Source: Cystobasidium ongulense (taxonomy: Eukaryota; Basidiomycota; Cystobasidiomycetes; Cystobasidiales; Cystobasidiaceae). Taken from it: a stretch of DNA of 64,000 nucleotides. The position numbers were made by a program, and so were the translations under genes. The stretch is taken from positions 1,122,629 to 1,186,628 of the forward strand of contig BQUP01000003.1 of assembly GCA_022835595.1 (NCBI GenBank). Direction: 5' to 3'. Below are positions 21,085 through 35,000 of the stretch, piece after piece. Each line of letters opens with the position of its first letter. Positions within the stretch are counted from its first letter, which is position 1. Under the pieces are notes generated by a model. It did not search any database. It was not told the DNA's origin and saw only the letters and a program-made list of their open reading frames with translations.

Positions 21085-21731
21085 GTTCGACGGTATTGAC
21101 CAAGTTTTTTAGACTGCAATCACGGTGGAGGCCGTTCTGCTAGAAAGGGGAGGAGACACTGTTAGACATAGAGTTCAAATTTGCAATAGTCTCGTACGAG
21201 GTTCTTCTTGGCTAGCGAGCTTCGAGGTTCGGACATTGGGCTGTGCCGTGTTTGGAGTACTTGCCAGCGTCGCCTGAGGCAGTGCGGAGACGGCAGGAGT
21301 AGAGATATTAGACGAACGAGCTTGTGCAAGCATACAGCCAGACACACCATTCACTAGTTTCTCTAATCTTAGACGTTGTGTTTCGAGGGATGTCTGCAGA
21401 GCCAGCTTCGATCTCGCTCCTCTGGACGCCGCGAGCGTTTGACTTCGTCGGTAAAGAAGAAAGGTAATAGCCAATTCATTGCCAAAGAAACACAGAAAAA
21501 GAGAAAGAAGTGCTATTCACAACCGTCCGGTGGTGAAGGGGAAGGAAGGAGATGAAGGGGTGGAAGTGCTCAATGAAAGTGTAGAATACACGAACGCTAA
21601 AGGGTAGAGGGCAGAAAAGTTCCACTGTCGAATCTTGCGACGGATCCATGGTTGACGATACTTGCCTCGAGGCGGCCGAAACCAGGTCTCCTATTGGAAG
21701 CCACTAGACGTGCATAACGTGCGTGACTTGC
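21085..21731. other. Intergenic; one possible but unsupported small minus-strand gene
   Basis: Region between protein C and the 3' end of NOT4. On the minus strand, 21474-21175 is open for about 99 codons with a coiled-coil-like segment (LETQRLRLEKLVNGV) and a Thr/Pro-rich tail, but has no ATG in frame. It could be an exon of an unrecognised small gene, or of a NOT4 transcript variant, or chance. Confidence 0.3.
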
Positions 21732-24700
21732 TTACCGCCGCAGCATGCCGAATCCGCCACCGGGCGACATGGGTTGACCCCCTTGAAGTCTATTCATGCC
21801 GACCGCACCAGAGGGTAGGCCGCCCATACCTACAGGTCCTACTGGAATGTAAGGATTATAAGGCTGTTGAGCTTGCACAGGCGTAGGCATAGGGTGGTAG
21901 CGACTGTAGAAATCGCCACCAGCTTGTCCTTGTCCTTGACCGATGACGCCTCCGGTGCCGACAGAACCCGCTTGTCCAGGTGTACTGGGAGGGGCTTGAT
22001 CCAAAATTCCATGCATGCCATACGGTGAGCCATAGGGATTATGATGCATGTGTTGCTGTCCGAATCCATTCAAGCCTGCAAAGGAAACGATCGCGGGATC
22101 TTGAAAGCGTCCACTGCTAGTATCGCCATACGGACCAGGTGTACCGGGAAGAATAGGAGGACTCGTTGGGTTATGCATCTTGGCGTAATTACCAGCGGCG
22201 GCACCTGATGGTCAAAAAACAAGGTTGCCTGTAAGTGTTTGTTCTTTTCACATTACACTCAGCAGTGGCTTACCGTAATGCGGATGTCCAATACCAGGAT
22301 GCTGTATGGCACTTTGCTGTTGAGTTGAGCGATGGTGTTGCAAAGCAGCGGCAGCTTGAGCCTGTTCAGCGGCAATTTGAGCTTGATGGGCTTGCTGAGC
22401 TTTCTGCGCATGCGTCTGCTGTGCTTGTCGAGAAGTTCCCAACCCAGGCGGCATGGCTCCATGTGAGAGAACCGTTGCAGCACCGTTCAGGACTTGCTGA
22501 GACGGTACAGGTGACGAAACCGAACTATCACCAGCACTGCTATGCTGACCAGATCCTGCTTTAGGCGGTAAGGGCAAGTTTGCGAAGCCGGCACTCTGTC
22601 CTAGCGGCAGCGGAGAGAAACAAGGCAATCTACCATTTGCAGCTGCAGTAGCTTGTAGATCAAGATTGTCCAGCGATATGCCCAACGATTTGATGAGGGC
22701 ATCAGGCAGTGTCGAGGCTGCTGAGAAAGAAGCCGCAAGATCTACTCCAGGGAACAGATCCGCCAGAGTCTTCTTCTGATTTTGAGGGCTTGAATTACCG
22801 GCTTCTTGATTTACATTTCCTGCTGCTGGTGGAGGTAGTGGCGTATTCGATGCGAAAACGGTCGGGCCAGGAGGAAGGGGTAGATTGAGTCCCGAAGCAG
22901 AGCTCATACTAGAGCCATTTCCGTTCAGAGCTACTGGCGAAAATATCCCAGGTGGAGGCTGAGCAGCGAAGTTTGGGCCGAAAGATTGTGCGCTATCCGG
23001 TCGTAAAGGTGATACTGTACCACTAAATCCACCAGCTAGCCCAGGTGTGCCATTGAGACCCTTGAAGAGGTCAGAGACTGCTGCGGACGATGATGTCCCA
23101 GAATTACTACCCCCCGCATGTGCCATTCCAGTACTCGTAGGTACGCCACGTTCTGTTGATCCCGGTCTTGCGAAACCGAATCTCGACCGATGCCTAGAAG
23201 AAGCTTCTTCAAGACCGGGCGGAGGACCACCTCTTACAGCCGACGAGACGCTCGTTCCATCTTGTGACGACGCGGCAGTATTAACACGTGAAAGACCAGG
23301 TGGACCTTCAAGTTTTCCATTCGTAAATGCGGACGAGGTGAAAGGAGAACCCGATCTAGATACTGATTCACCCGAGATACCAGCTTTGCTTGGTGTACTT
23401 GTAGGATCACCGGCGAAAGCAAAAGGGTCGAAGGGTCCTTGATAGCTTGTTCTTGCCGTATCTTCATTTTCATCTTCGTTACTTGAAAACCCATGAAGTG
23501 CTGCAAGATGAGCCCCTCGTCCTCTCGCAGGCGATCCATCCCTGCTAGCTTGTGCACTTGCACTTGGCGAATCACCATCAGGGTTGAAGCGTAGCTCATG
23601 TCTTCTGTCCTCCTCGTGTCCGTTCCTAAGATCATCCATCGACAATCGTTCCTTGCCCTTTGCATATGGAGGGGCTGTATTACTAGAACTAAGATTGAAA
23701 GCAAAACTACCATCTCCAAACGTATCGAGCGTTCTATCAAACTCGCTGACTGGCGTAAGTGGTCTTCCAGACTGTGCAGATAAGCCAGGAGGAAAAGCAG
23801 ACGCCTGTGAAGGTTGTTTCTGCGATCCTGAAGTTGACGAAGAGGGTTCTGGTACTGGAGGAGTGGGTGGTGCAATTACATTGGATAGGTGCGACGAGCC
23901 CGTCGCTGTGGTCAGAGGCGCTTGCGGATTTGAATGAGAAGACGAAGGTTGAAGGTCAGGATTCGTCAAGATCGTCTTAACGTTCTCCTTGTCTGCTGAA
24001 GCAACTTCTTTCTCCTTATCTCGCGCCGACCTCGTACGCGACAGATCAACGCTAGAAGTCCGCGATAGAGGTCGTGCTGGTAATGGATGATTTTGAGCTC
24101 TGGGCAGTCGAGAAGAGATGGATGATGAGTGTGCATGAGAGGGAATGGAAGTAGAAGTGGATGTGGAAGCGGAAGCAGTGGTATTCGAAGGAGCGGGACG
24201 GTTGTTTTGAGAAGGTGATGAGGAAGATGAAGTGCGCCTGAGATCACTAGAGCTAGGTCGAGAAGCCATCGAAGTGGATTGCAATTGACCAGATCCAGAA
24301 AAAGCTGAAGGCTTCGAAGCCCAACTCGCAGATGGTGGCAAAGCAGGCTCTTTGGCGACTTGCTCCTTGTATGCATGTTTGAGGTTGACCATTTCATCCC
24401 TTGTTTCTCTAAACCCTTCTGGATGCTTCTCTCCTCTGTTGACTGCGTTATGGCCAGCGTGGTTGTTGTAACTATACGAAGGGTTCTGTGGGTGAAAGGG
24501 TCGTTCCATGCCGGTGCCACCTGGATGCGTACCGCTCTCTAGCTCTTCGCCTGGCTCATGCGCTTGCATGCAGTTCTCGTTCGTGCATCGTACGCCACGC
24601 AAGTATGCAGGGCAGTAGCGTGTTGTACCCCATGTCGCTTTGAGTTTGTGTCCGTCTGGTGTGATGGAGCCGTCGATGGCAGCAATGCACGCATTGGCTT

Positions 24701-25447
24701 CGGCAGCGCTGGAATAGTTGATATAGACGTTCACTGGGACATAAGGGCCTATGGATGAAGTGGATGGGATGGGGGTGGATGGCACGCCTAGACCGGGAAT
24801 TGCTGCACGTCGCGAGAAGAAAAGCTTCAGGATCCTGCCAAAGCGTCCGAACTGGTCAGTCCCTTTGAGATAAGGGAGGGTCTGCAGAGCATAACGACAT
24901 GATGGTTAGTATGTATCCAAGGTGATATTGTCTGAGATGCAGGCCGGGGCCAGCATCGAGTCCACTCACATCTTCGTTTGCAATCTTTGTGGTCATGCCC
25001 TGGATATGGACCTGAGCACGCTGTCGAACGCGGACGTTGGCAGCATGGCGTCTGGCATTCGTTTCTGCGTCCTTCTTCTCCTTCTCACGCTGCTTCTTTG
25101 CCGCTTGCAGTCGCTTGAGCTCTTCAGGCTTCATAGGCTTGAACTCGACTGCAGCATCGTCGTATGGCTTTCTGCAGGCAGGACACCTGCCGTTGAGGTT
25201 TGCTTTGATGTGGTGCCAGCAAAAGCGGCATATCTGTAATGACATGAATTAGCACAGGACACGTACACGGTATTGCTTGTCGGGCCTACCTGATATCCAC
25301 ACGAGCAAGGGAAGAAGCTGAGGTCGTCAAAGGAGAGCGTGTCGAGGCATAGTGGGCACTCGACCTCGTCCTGGAAGACGGCAGCGTTAGTAGGAGCGTG
25401 ATGCCTGTACAAATTGCCTGCATCACCTCATCTGAGACGTCGCTCAT
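21732..25447 (-). CDS. NOT4: Not4, E3 ubiquitin ligase of the CCR4-NOT complex
   Basis: RING-type ubiquitin ligase of CCR4-NOT, acting in mRNA decay and co-translational quality control. Five exons (25447-25427, 25370-25290, 25233-24970, 24881-22274, 22204-21732) give about 1148 residues. The first exon encodes only MSDVSDE. The RING (about residues 10-57) has the Not4 C4C4 pattern: CPLCLDTLSFDDLSF, CSCGYQ, ICRFCWHHIK, CPACRKPY. A basic helix (LKRLQAAKKQREKEKK) follows, then an RRM (about 100-205; QFGRFGRILKLFF, VNVYINYSSAAEANACIAAI) and a C3H zinc finger (CPAYLRGVRCTNENCMQAH). The remaining 900 residues are low-complexity Ser/Pro/Gln/Gly, as in other Not4 proteins. It shares a 557-base divergent promoter with the dynein gene. 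Confidence 0.93.
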
Positions 25448-26004
25448 TGCTGGATGGTGTGTCTTTCTGTCCAGCTCTCTATCTCGCCCTACACCACTGC
25501 TGGCGGCCTCCCTCCAACTCGTTCGAACTGGGGAGCCAGTGTGTGCGAGGGCAATGCAATGTCCTGCTCTTCGCTGCTTGCTGTGTGGTTGCTGTGCTGG
25601 GTGTGGTTGGGAGCTGGCAGACATGCCCTCCATCCACTTTACTCTTGCCTTTGAGATTTTTCGAGCTTGAATGGCCGCGATGGGCTATCTCGGCTTGCAG
25701 AGCAGCAGGGATGATGGGAGTTGGACAGGGTTGTAGAGAGACGTCTCAATAGTCACTAAATCAGCCTACAATGCTGAATATACTTGCCATACTGCCGTCC
25801 TCGCCCCATTGCCCTCGATCAAGTCCCTCCATGCAGCGATATCCATGTACATCAGTGGATCAACGAGATGCACTCGCTACAACCAACCAGCTGACCCAGC
25901 TTCCCTTCTGTTCCCTCAAGATGCTCATGCTGGACTGCAGCCAGCGCCATGGCTGAACGGTGACTGACTCGAGAGACTGCCGTCGACCGCGTTCTGCAGT
26001 CAAC
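25448..26004. promoter_or_regulatory. Bidirectional promoter region of NOT4 and the dynein heavy chain
   Basis: 557 bases between two divergent start codons, with no convincing gene inside. The right-hand 120 bases, the dynein leader, are the part that was copied to 9078-9180. Confidence 0.6.
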
Positions 26005-29000
26005 ATGGACGCGACCACGCCCATGGAGCTGCAGATGGATGGGCAAGACAATGCTGCTGGACTGCCAACGATGAACAGCAATGCAGACACTCCACACAGC
26101 TCACCCCTCAACGACTACCTCGCCTCGCTCCTCCCCCTCCTCCTGTCAGCTTCCCCCTCCGACGTCCGTCGCTCCCTCCTAGACACCTCCCATGCTGCCC
26201 TTGTAGCGAGATTCGCCAGCGAGCACCAGGTCCAGAGTATATACGTCAACAAGATACAGGGACAGGCAGTAGGCCAGCCACAGACTGCTTCTCTGTCTGC
26301 TGCGGATGATGACCTCGACGACGCCGAGGAGCGAGCACGAGACCGTGTATCTGCATACACCATCACCCCAACCCTCTCGTGGCACCCGAACAACGCTGCC
26401 TCGCTTGCACTCATCAAGCGAGTGCCCGCTATCGATCCAACACGCCCCATCGCCGAACAAATCCACGTACTCAACCTCTTCGGTCCTGCTTTGACGCCTT
26501 CGCCAAACACCGACAAGCCAGTCGCACTAGTGGACGATGAGGATGGTCAAGCTACAGCAAGAGCAGCCGCAGCTAGCTCTGCAAACCCGTACGGATCACT
26601 TCACTCCATCGTCCACTTGGCCGTACAGCCCTACTTTGAAGCATACATATCTCGCAAGTCTACATCCAAAGATGAAGAGTCGACAGGCGCAAATCGAGGT
26701 GAACTCCCCTCTTCAGGCTCGGACAACACGCTTTCATCAAAAGCAGGACCCCTCTCGGCAATCACTGCTTCAGCTTCATCAAAGGCAAACAAAGAAGGAA
26801 AGGAGAGCAATGACCTCTCTTCCAATACTGGAATTCCAATTGCAAAGAAGAAATTTGCAGAGTTGGAGCTATCCCTACTCCATTTACAGCAGAATGTAGA
26901 AATACCTGAAACTGTATTGGGAGTCCATCCTGTTGTTATGCGTGCAGTTGAGCAGGTGAGCAGTCAAAGGAGTCTCGCTCCAGTTTCCATCAATCTCACC
27001 ATATCATTTTCCAGGCACGTCAAATGGGAATCAGGCCATCCCCAGAGCTCATCGAGCCAGCGAGTCTACTGTCAGACTCTTCCTTCCTCAACAAGATCCA
27101 ATCCGAAGTCAATTCCTGGATCAAGGAGATTCAAAACGTAACAAAGCTATCCCGAGATGTGTCAAGCGGTACAGCATCGCAAGAAATAAGCTTTTGGCTA
27201 TCGATGGAAAAAGCACTTGAAAGTATTGAAGAGCAACTACGAAGCGAGCCAATCATGCTCACTTTAGATATACTTAAACATGCCAAGCGCTTTCATGCTA
27301 CTGTTTCGTTCATTGCGGATACGGGACTGAAGGAATCAACAGATGTAGTACACAAATACAATTTACTCATGAAAGATTTCCCACTTAATGAGCTGCTCGC
27401 TGCTACTGATCTGGACAAGATTCAGGACGCCCTCATATCAGTCCTAAATCATTTGAACAAGAAACTCAAGCTCTCACCTTACCCAATCCGTCGAGCTCTC
27501 CCGCTAGTAGAAGCTATTTCGAAAGATCTCTCAGAACAACTTCTTCGAGTATTAAACTCGCAGAAATTAATGTACGCTTCATTCCCTACGTTCGAGTCTT
27601 CCCTCTCTCAAGTAGCGAATATATTCGCAACTTGGGATGATCTAATTAAAGAATTCACAAATGTAGCGCGTGAAGTTACTAGAAAGAGAAATGAGAAATT
27701 CCTACCTATCAAAATTAATGCTTATCATATTGCTTCGGGCTTAAAAGCTAGAATCGAATACCTACGTAATTTTAGAAAACATCATCAACAACTTGTGGGT
27801 ATGGTTAGTCCTACCAAAGGTGTAGTAGCTACTACTGCTGCGTCTTCGTTGGAAGGGAGAGATGCTTTATCGGACGCTGTTGGTTTAAGTCTCCTTGGTG
27901 GGCTGGATATGCAAGAGGAAGTAAGACTTGCTTGGGAGGAGGTTAAAAATGTTGAAGTCCTTGATACGTCGGAAGAAGGTACTCAGATCTGGGTCACCGC
28001 CGAGACCGCATAGTAGGTTCGACGCTCTCTGATAAAATTATGACCCAGACAGCTGAGTCTGAGCCCGTTTACCGAATTTTTGAAATTACATAGCAACGAG
28101 CGCGTTGCAAGGGTAGAAAATCAAATTATTGCAAAATTACGAGATAGATTAGGAACAGCTCGAAACGCTTCTGAAATGTTTAGAGTTTTCTCAAGATTTA
28201 ATGCTCTTTTCGTCAGACCTAAAATCCGCGGAGCTATTCAAGAGTATCAAAATCAACTTATTGAATCTGTTAAAGATGATATTCAACGATTGCATAAGAT
28301 ATTCAGAGTTCAGTACAAGCATAGCGAGGCGTATCGTGAGTCTTCTATTACAATGCATGAAGCGCCCTGTCTGACTCGGCGTACTGCACCTTTTTTTTAC
28401 GGCAGACATGGCGCAGTTACGTGACTTGAGCCCAATAGCCGGTGCTATCAACTGGGCGAAGCAGATCGAAAGACAGCTCAACATGTACATGAAGCGTGTA
28501 GAAGACGTCTTAGGCAAAGGATGGGAGCTATACGCAGAAGGTGCCAAGTTAGCGAGCGAAAGCAACTCCTTCAGACGCAAACTTGATACTCGGCCAATAT
28601 ACGAAGCATGGCTTCATGAGATCAATCGTCGAGACTTGCAAATCTCAGGTCGGCTGTTTGACGTACAACGAAGCAGAGCATCGGTTTCGCACCCGAACGG
28701 TACGCTTACCAATGGACATATCCAAGGCGAAGTCGATGATGGATTCGTATATGCGCTGGCTATCAACTTCGATCCTCAGATCATCACGCTCTTCAAGGAG
28801 GTACGCAACCTGCTATGGCTAGGCTTTAGTGTCCCGCACGCTATCGGCAACGTGGCTAAGGACGCGAAACGGGTCTATCCTCACGCTGTATCCTTGGTAA
28901 GCGCAGGAGCACGATTGTGTTGCCTTAAACCTGAGGCTGATACACGTGTCACAGATGGAGACAATTCGCACTTATCAGCAAACTATCGATAAAGTCCAAC

Positions 29001-32000
29001 ACAACCCGGGCATTCTACCTCTCGTTGCGGAGCATCGCAGAGATGTACAAGCTATGCTTACTCGTGGCATGTCACTCCGCTGGGAGTTTTTCGTGAACGC
29101 TTTCGATTCTCGACAGCAAGTTGCTACCCTGCTCCCCGCTGCCGCGCCTAATACTGCTACTGCTGATCTAGCTATGCGAGAAGGCAGACACGGCGCCTTC
29201 GTTAGAGAACTAGCTTCGGCCGTCTCTATGTTCCAAGATCGTACAGATTCACTGCTAGATATGTACTCTGAGGTCATGAAAGTCATCGATGGCCTTTCAA
29301 CTTGCGCTTACTCTAAGCAAGTATTTGAAGCATTGCTATGTAGGGTACAAAAAGCTATAGACAATTTGAGTTTAGAAGGATATGCTAACCTGGAGAAATG
29401 GGTCAAAGATCTCGAAGGCGAGATTGAGAGTACCCTGCTGGCAAGACTCGAGAAGATCATCGAAAAATGGTGTATCGAATTCGCCAAAAGTGCTTCCGAA
29501 GATAGCCTTGCTTCTTCCAAACATGCTAGCCAACTATCACGCACATTGGGAGGATCGAAAGCGTCAACTGGACTAGACCTGTACATCGAGCCTTCCAAGC
29601 ATGAAATTCGAATCAAGAACCAAGTCATCTATCTTGATCCACCCGTAGAAGCTGCAAAGATGTCATGGTATGAACAGCTTCAAAACTGGCTTGGCGTCAT
29701 CTGCCACCTACCTCGACTTCAGAGTACCCATTATGAGATTGGATTGAGAAGCAAGAAGCTTAGCCTCGAAGAGACTACCTACATCGGCCTTGTAAGTGAC
29801 CTGCATTTTCCTAATGGATCGATGGGGCCAAGCTGACGGGCGTAACCTCTCTACAGCTCGCGAAGCTTCCAGCGGCCACATTGCAACGACCCTTCAAAAC
29901 GATAGAAGGCAGGACCGATGAAATGGAGAAGTACGTCAACAAATGGCTCGAATTTCAAGCTCTCTGGGACTTGGAGTCAGAGTATGTATACAATCACCTA
30001 GGCGATTCACTCAACAATTGGCAACAACTTCTTCTTGAAATTCGACGAACACGCTCGACATTCGACACGTCCGAATCTCATCATGACACGGGTATTGCAG
30101 TCATCAACTACGAACAGGTCCAATCTAAAGTCAATGCGAAATATGACGCGTGGCAGAGAGACATTCTCAGTCGCTTTGGCGGCAAGTTGGGCGTTTCTAT
30201 GAGGGAGACACACGCAGAACTACTCAAAGCCCGTCATGATCTTGAGCTTCATTCTATCGAAACATCCTCTACAACTCAAGCAGTGGCCTTGATTACCTTC
30301 GTGCAGGAGCTGAAGCGTAAAGTAGCAAAGTAAGCCAAGTACCAAAGTGCTCCACGCACAGCCACCTGACGTACAGCTTGCAGATGGACGCCTGAAATTG
30401 AGACGTATACAAATGGGCAGAAGACGCTCGAGAAACAGCGATACCAATTCCCAGGTGACTGGTTAACAGTAGACCAACTGCTCTTAGAGTGGACCGCCTT
30501 CAATGATATTCTAAATCGTAAGAATAGCGGGATTCAAGAACAACTCGCAGGTCTGCAGATCAAGATTCTTGCCGAAGACAAAATCGTTCAAAACAAGGTC
30601 ACAGAGGTTGCTAGCGAGTGGGAACAGAATAAGCCCATATCGGGTGACTTGAAGGCAGATATCGCTATCACTTCGGTAAACATATTCGAAACTCGCGTCA
30701 AACAGCTGAAAGAGCAAGTCGATATGGTCGCAAGAGCAAAAGACGCGCTCGATATGGAACCTACGAAGATCCAGAACTTGGTCCCCATTATTGATGAAAT
30801 CAAAGACCTCAAAGCAGTATGGACTGCCCTTTCGGGTGTTTGGAGTCAGATTAACGAGCTCAGGGATACCAATTGGTCTAGCTTACAGCCTCGCAAGATC
30901 AGACAGCAGCTAGACTCTTTACTCGCGTCAACTAGAGAGATGCCCTCCAAGATGAGACAGTATGCTGCTTTTGAATTCGTTCAGGACCTTCTCCGGCAGC
31001 TCCTCAAAGCTAATGCGCTGGTGTCGGATCTCAAGTCGGAAGCTTTGCGCGAACGACATTGGAGACAGCTCTTCAAAAGTCTCCGAGTCGCTGGCGCATA
31101 TGCGCCGTCAAGTATAACACTGGGCAGCATTTGGGATCTTGATCTCAAAAAGAACGAATCCCTCATCAGGGAAGTTATTGTACAAGCTCAAGGCGAACTA
31201 GCCTTGGAGGAATTCCTCAAGCAGGTGAAGGATACCTGGAGTAACTACTCCCTCGACTTGGTTAATTATCAGAACAAAACAAGATTGATCCGTGGATGGG
31301 ACGAGCTATTTGCCAAATGCAGCGAAAACTTGAATTCACTGACTGCCATGAAGTACTCTCCCTACTTCAAGGTCTTTGAGGAAGAAGCGGAAATTTGGGG
31401 AGACCGTCTCAATCGTGTACATGTCCTGTTCGATGTTTGGATCGATGTACAGCGACAATGGGTGTACCTCGAGTAAGGCTTCACTCCCGTCTGCCAAGGG
31501 AGCACTCACTGACTCTCTGTGTTAGGGGAATATTTGCAAGTAGCGCCGACATCAAACACTTACTTCCGATCGAGAGCGCGCGCTTCAGTAATATCAACAG
31601 CGAATTCTTGTCCGTTATGAAAAAAGTCTCCAAATCTCCGTTTATTCTGGATGTATTGAGTATCGCAGGCGTACAGAAGAGCTTGGAACGTTTAGCAGAA
31701 CTGCTGAGCAAAATTCAGAAGGCTTTGGGAGAATATCTGGAGCGCGAGCGCCAATCATTTCCGCGCTTTTACTTCGTTGGTGACGAAGACCTGCTCGAGA
31801 TTATCGGTAACAGCAAAGACATACACCGCGTCATGAAGCACCTGAAGAAGATGTTCGCGGGCTTGTCTACTCTCCTATTGCAAGAAAAGGAGGATGTAAT
31901 TACCATAACAGGCATGGCGTCGAAGGAAGGTGAAGAAGTCATGTTTTCTCAGCCTATCAAACCTTCCGAATTCACAAGGATCAACGACTGGCTAGCTAAG

Positions 32001-35000
32001 CTCGAAAATGAAATGAAGGCCACTTTGTCAGATATGGTGGTCAAAGCCGTCCCGAGGCTAGCTAGCCTATGTCGTTTAGGCAGCGAGCCTGTCAAGGACG
32101 ACATCCTAACCTGGATCGACAATCTCCCGTCACAACTCGTCATCTTGGCTGCGCAGATTAATTGGACGAAGCAAGTAGAAGAGTCTGTCTCGTCCAAGTC
32201 TAGATTGGAGGAATGTCTGAATCTACTTCTCGCTCTTATGGATCAATTGGCCGACGCGATTTTAGGAGATCTTTCACCCCTATTGCGGACCAAGTGTGAA
32301 GGATTGATAACGGAGCTCGTTCACCAGCGAGATGTCGTACGAATCCTCCTTCAGAACAATGTCAGCTCTGCAGACAGCTTCGACTGGCTCTATAATATGC
32401 GATTTTACCTAGACGGCAATGCAAAATCGCAATGGTCTCGCGTGAAAGTCCGAATGGCCGATGTGGAGTTGCCATATGGGTTCGAATATCTGGGTACCGG
32501 GGACCGACTCGTGCAAACTCCTTTAACAGACAAGTGCTACCTGACGCTCACGCAAGCTCTATCCAAAAGGCTAGGAGGCTCTCCATTTGGACCGGCAGGA
32601 ACTGGAAAGACAGAATCAGTCAAAGCTCTGGGTGCTCAATTGGGCCGGTTTGTCCTGGTCTTCTGCTGTGATGAAAGCTTCGACTTTCAGTCTATGGGCC
32701 GTATTTTCATCGGCCTTTGTCAAGTTGGCGCGTGGGGGTGCTTTGTGAGTCTCCAAGAATTTACGCTGCCAGTGCTGGGCATCATTGACATGTATTTTAG
32801 GACGAGTTCAACCGACTGGAGGAACGTATGCTCAGCGCGGTGTCTCAACAAGTGCAAAGCATACAGCTTGGTCTGCTGGCCGCTCTGCAGAATCCGGAAA
32901 ATGAGATCGAGCTTGTCGGCCGGCAGTTGAAACTCAATCCGGATACTGGTATTTTCATCAGTGAGTCATTCAGTGTTTACCGCTTTGTTACCATTATTGA
33001 TGCATGCTCCTAAGCCATGAATCCTGGATACGCCGGTCGGTCGAACTTGCCCGACAACTTGAAAAAACTCTTCCGAAGTATCGCCATGACGAAGCCAGAT
33101 AAGGAGCTGATCGCGCAAGTCATACTTCTCTCTCAGGGTTACCGTACAGCCGAGGCACTTGCAACGAAGGTTGTGCACTTTTTCGCGAAGTGCAACGAGA
33201 AGCTTTCACCTCAAACCCATTACGACTTCGGCTTGCGTGCGCTCAAAGCCGTTCTGACGAGTGCGGGCTATCTCAAACGGCTCAGATTACAAGATGGCGG
33301 CAGCTTGACTGCTGATGTGGCATCATCTCACGATCGTGAAGCCAGTATCCTGATTCAAAGTGTGGTCGAGACCATGATTCCTAAGCTCATCGCAAACGAT
33401 GTTTCGATTCTGAAGCAGTGGGTTTTCAACTCTCGGAAGGATCCAGAAATCTACTAACTGTTCTTCTAGGCTTCTGAATGACACTTTCCCCGGCATCACC
33501 TATCAACCAACGAATATGGACGAGCTGAAAAAGCACGTAGCAGCTATCTGTCAAGAACAGAATTACCTCACGGATGATGGATGGCTCGAAAAGCTCATTC
33601 AGATTTATCAAGTTCAGAATATCCAACATGGCTTGATGATGGTTGGGCCATCTGGGTCCGGCAAGACGGCTGCATGGAAAATTCTATTAGCTGCATTGGA
33701 GAGACTAGAGGGTAGAGAAGGTATTTCCTACGTAATCGACCCAAAGGCTATGTCAAAAGACCAGCTTTACGGTACTCTAGACACGACCACCAGAGAATGG
33801 AACGACGGGCTTTTCACGCACATCTTACGCAAGATTGTCGACAATGTTCGCGGGGAGAGTAACAGAAGACATTGGATTGTGTTTGACGGCGATGTCGATC
33901 CTGAATGGGTCGAAAATCTAAACAGGTACGCGATAAATCACATCGGCCAGCGCATTCGGCTTACACTTTGTTTAAAGTTTGCTGGACGATAACAAGATTC
34001 TCACACTTCCGAACGGCGAACGACTCAACCTGCCTCCAAATGTTCGCATCATGTTCGAGGTAGACTCGCTGCGATACGCGACACTGGCCACAGTCAGTCG
34101 CTGCGGTATGGTATGGTTCAGTGAATCGACAGTATCGTTCGAGATGCTGTGTCACAATTATTTGGGTACACTCCGAAACGTTCCATTGGGCGTAACAGAG
34201 GATGATGCGCGTGTAATAAGCGCATCCGCATCCATCGGTTCTGGCGGCTCCACTACTATGCGTACGCAAATCGAAGCAGTAGGCTTCCTTTCGAAGTACT
34301 TTGACCAGGATGCAATCGTCGCAATGGCGCTGGAAGAATGTCGCTCGAGCAAGCATATAATGACTTTCACAGATGGACGAGCTCTCAGCACGCTATTCTC
34401 TCTGCTCAATAAAACAGTACAGAATATTCTTGACTACAACAATCAGCACTCGGATTTTCCTCTGGCCGAAGAAAAGATGCAGAGCTACATCTCGAAACGT
34501 CTGCTGGTCGCTCTTGTCTGGGCGTTCATGGGTGACGCACCTCTCATTCACAGAGCAAGGTTTGGCGAGTTCCTCAGCAAACGTGCCGATGTCGACATAC
34601 CCCCTTTGGCTTCTGGCTCGTCTCTAATCGACTTCGATGTCCACGTCCAAAATGCAGACTGGTTTCCCTGGCAGTCTATGGTACCCACCGTCGACATTGA
34701 CACTCACGCAGTCTTGTCATCCGATGTCGTTATCCCGACCGTGGACACTATTCGCCATGAGGAAGTGCTTTACTCCTGGTTGTCCGAGCACAAACCGCTC
34801 ATGCTGTGCGGTCCTCCCGGCTCGGGCAAGACAATGACGCTGTTCAGCGCTTTGCGAAAGCTTCCGGACCTTGAAGTTGTTGGTCTCAATTTCTCTAGTG
34901 CGACTACTCCAGAACTGCTCCTCAAGACATTTGATCAGCATTGCGAATACCGCAAAACTCCAAGCGGTGTCGTTCTCTCCCCAATACAGGTGGGAAAATG

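Noticed and set aside
23234-23875. Long minus-strand open frame of 213 codons inside NOT4
   Set aside because: It overlaps the low-complexity coding region of NOT4 in another frame and has no domain features; it is a shadow of the biased codon use.
25960-26004. Dynein start upstream of 26005
   Set aside because: The frame is open but has no ATG before 26005; the only possible start there would be a GTG.
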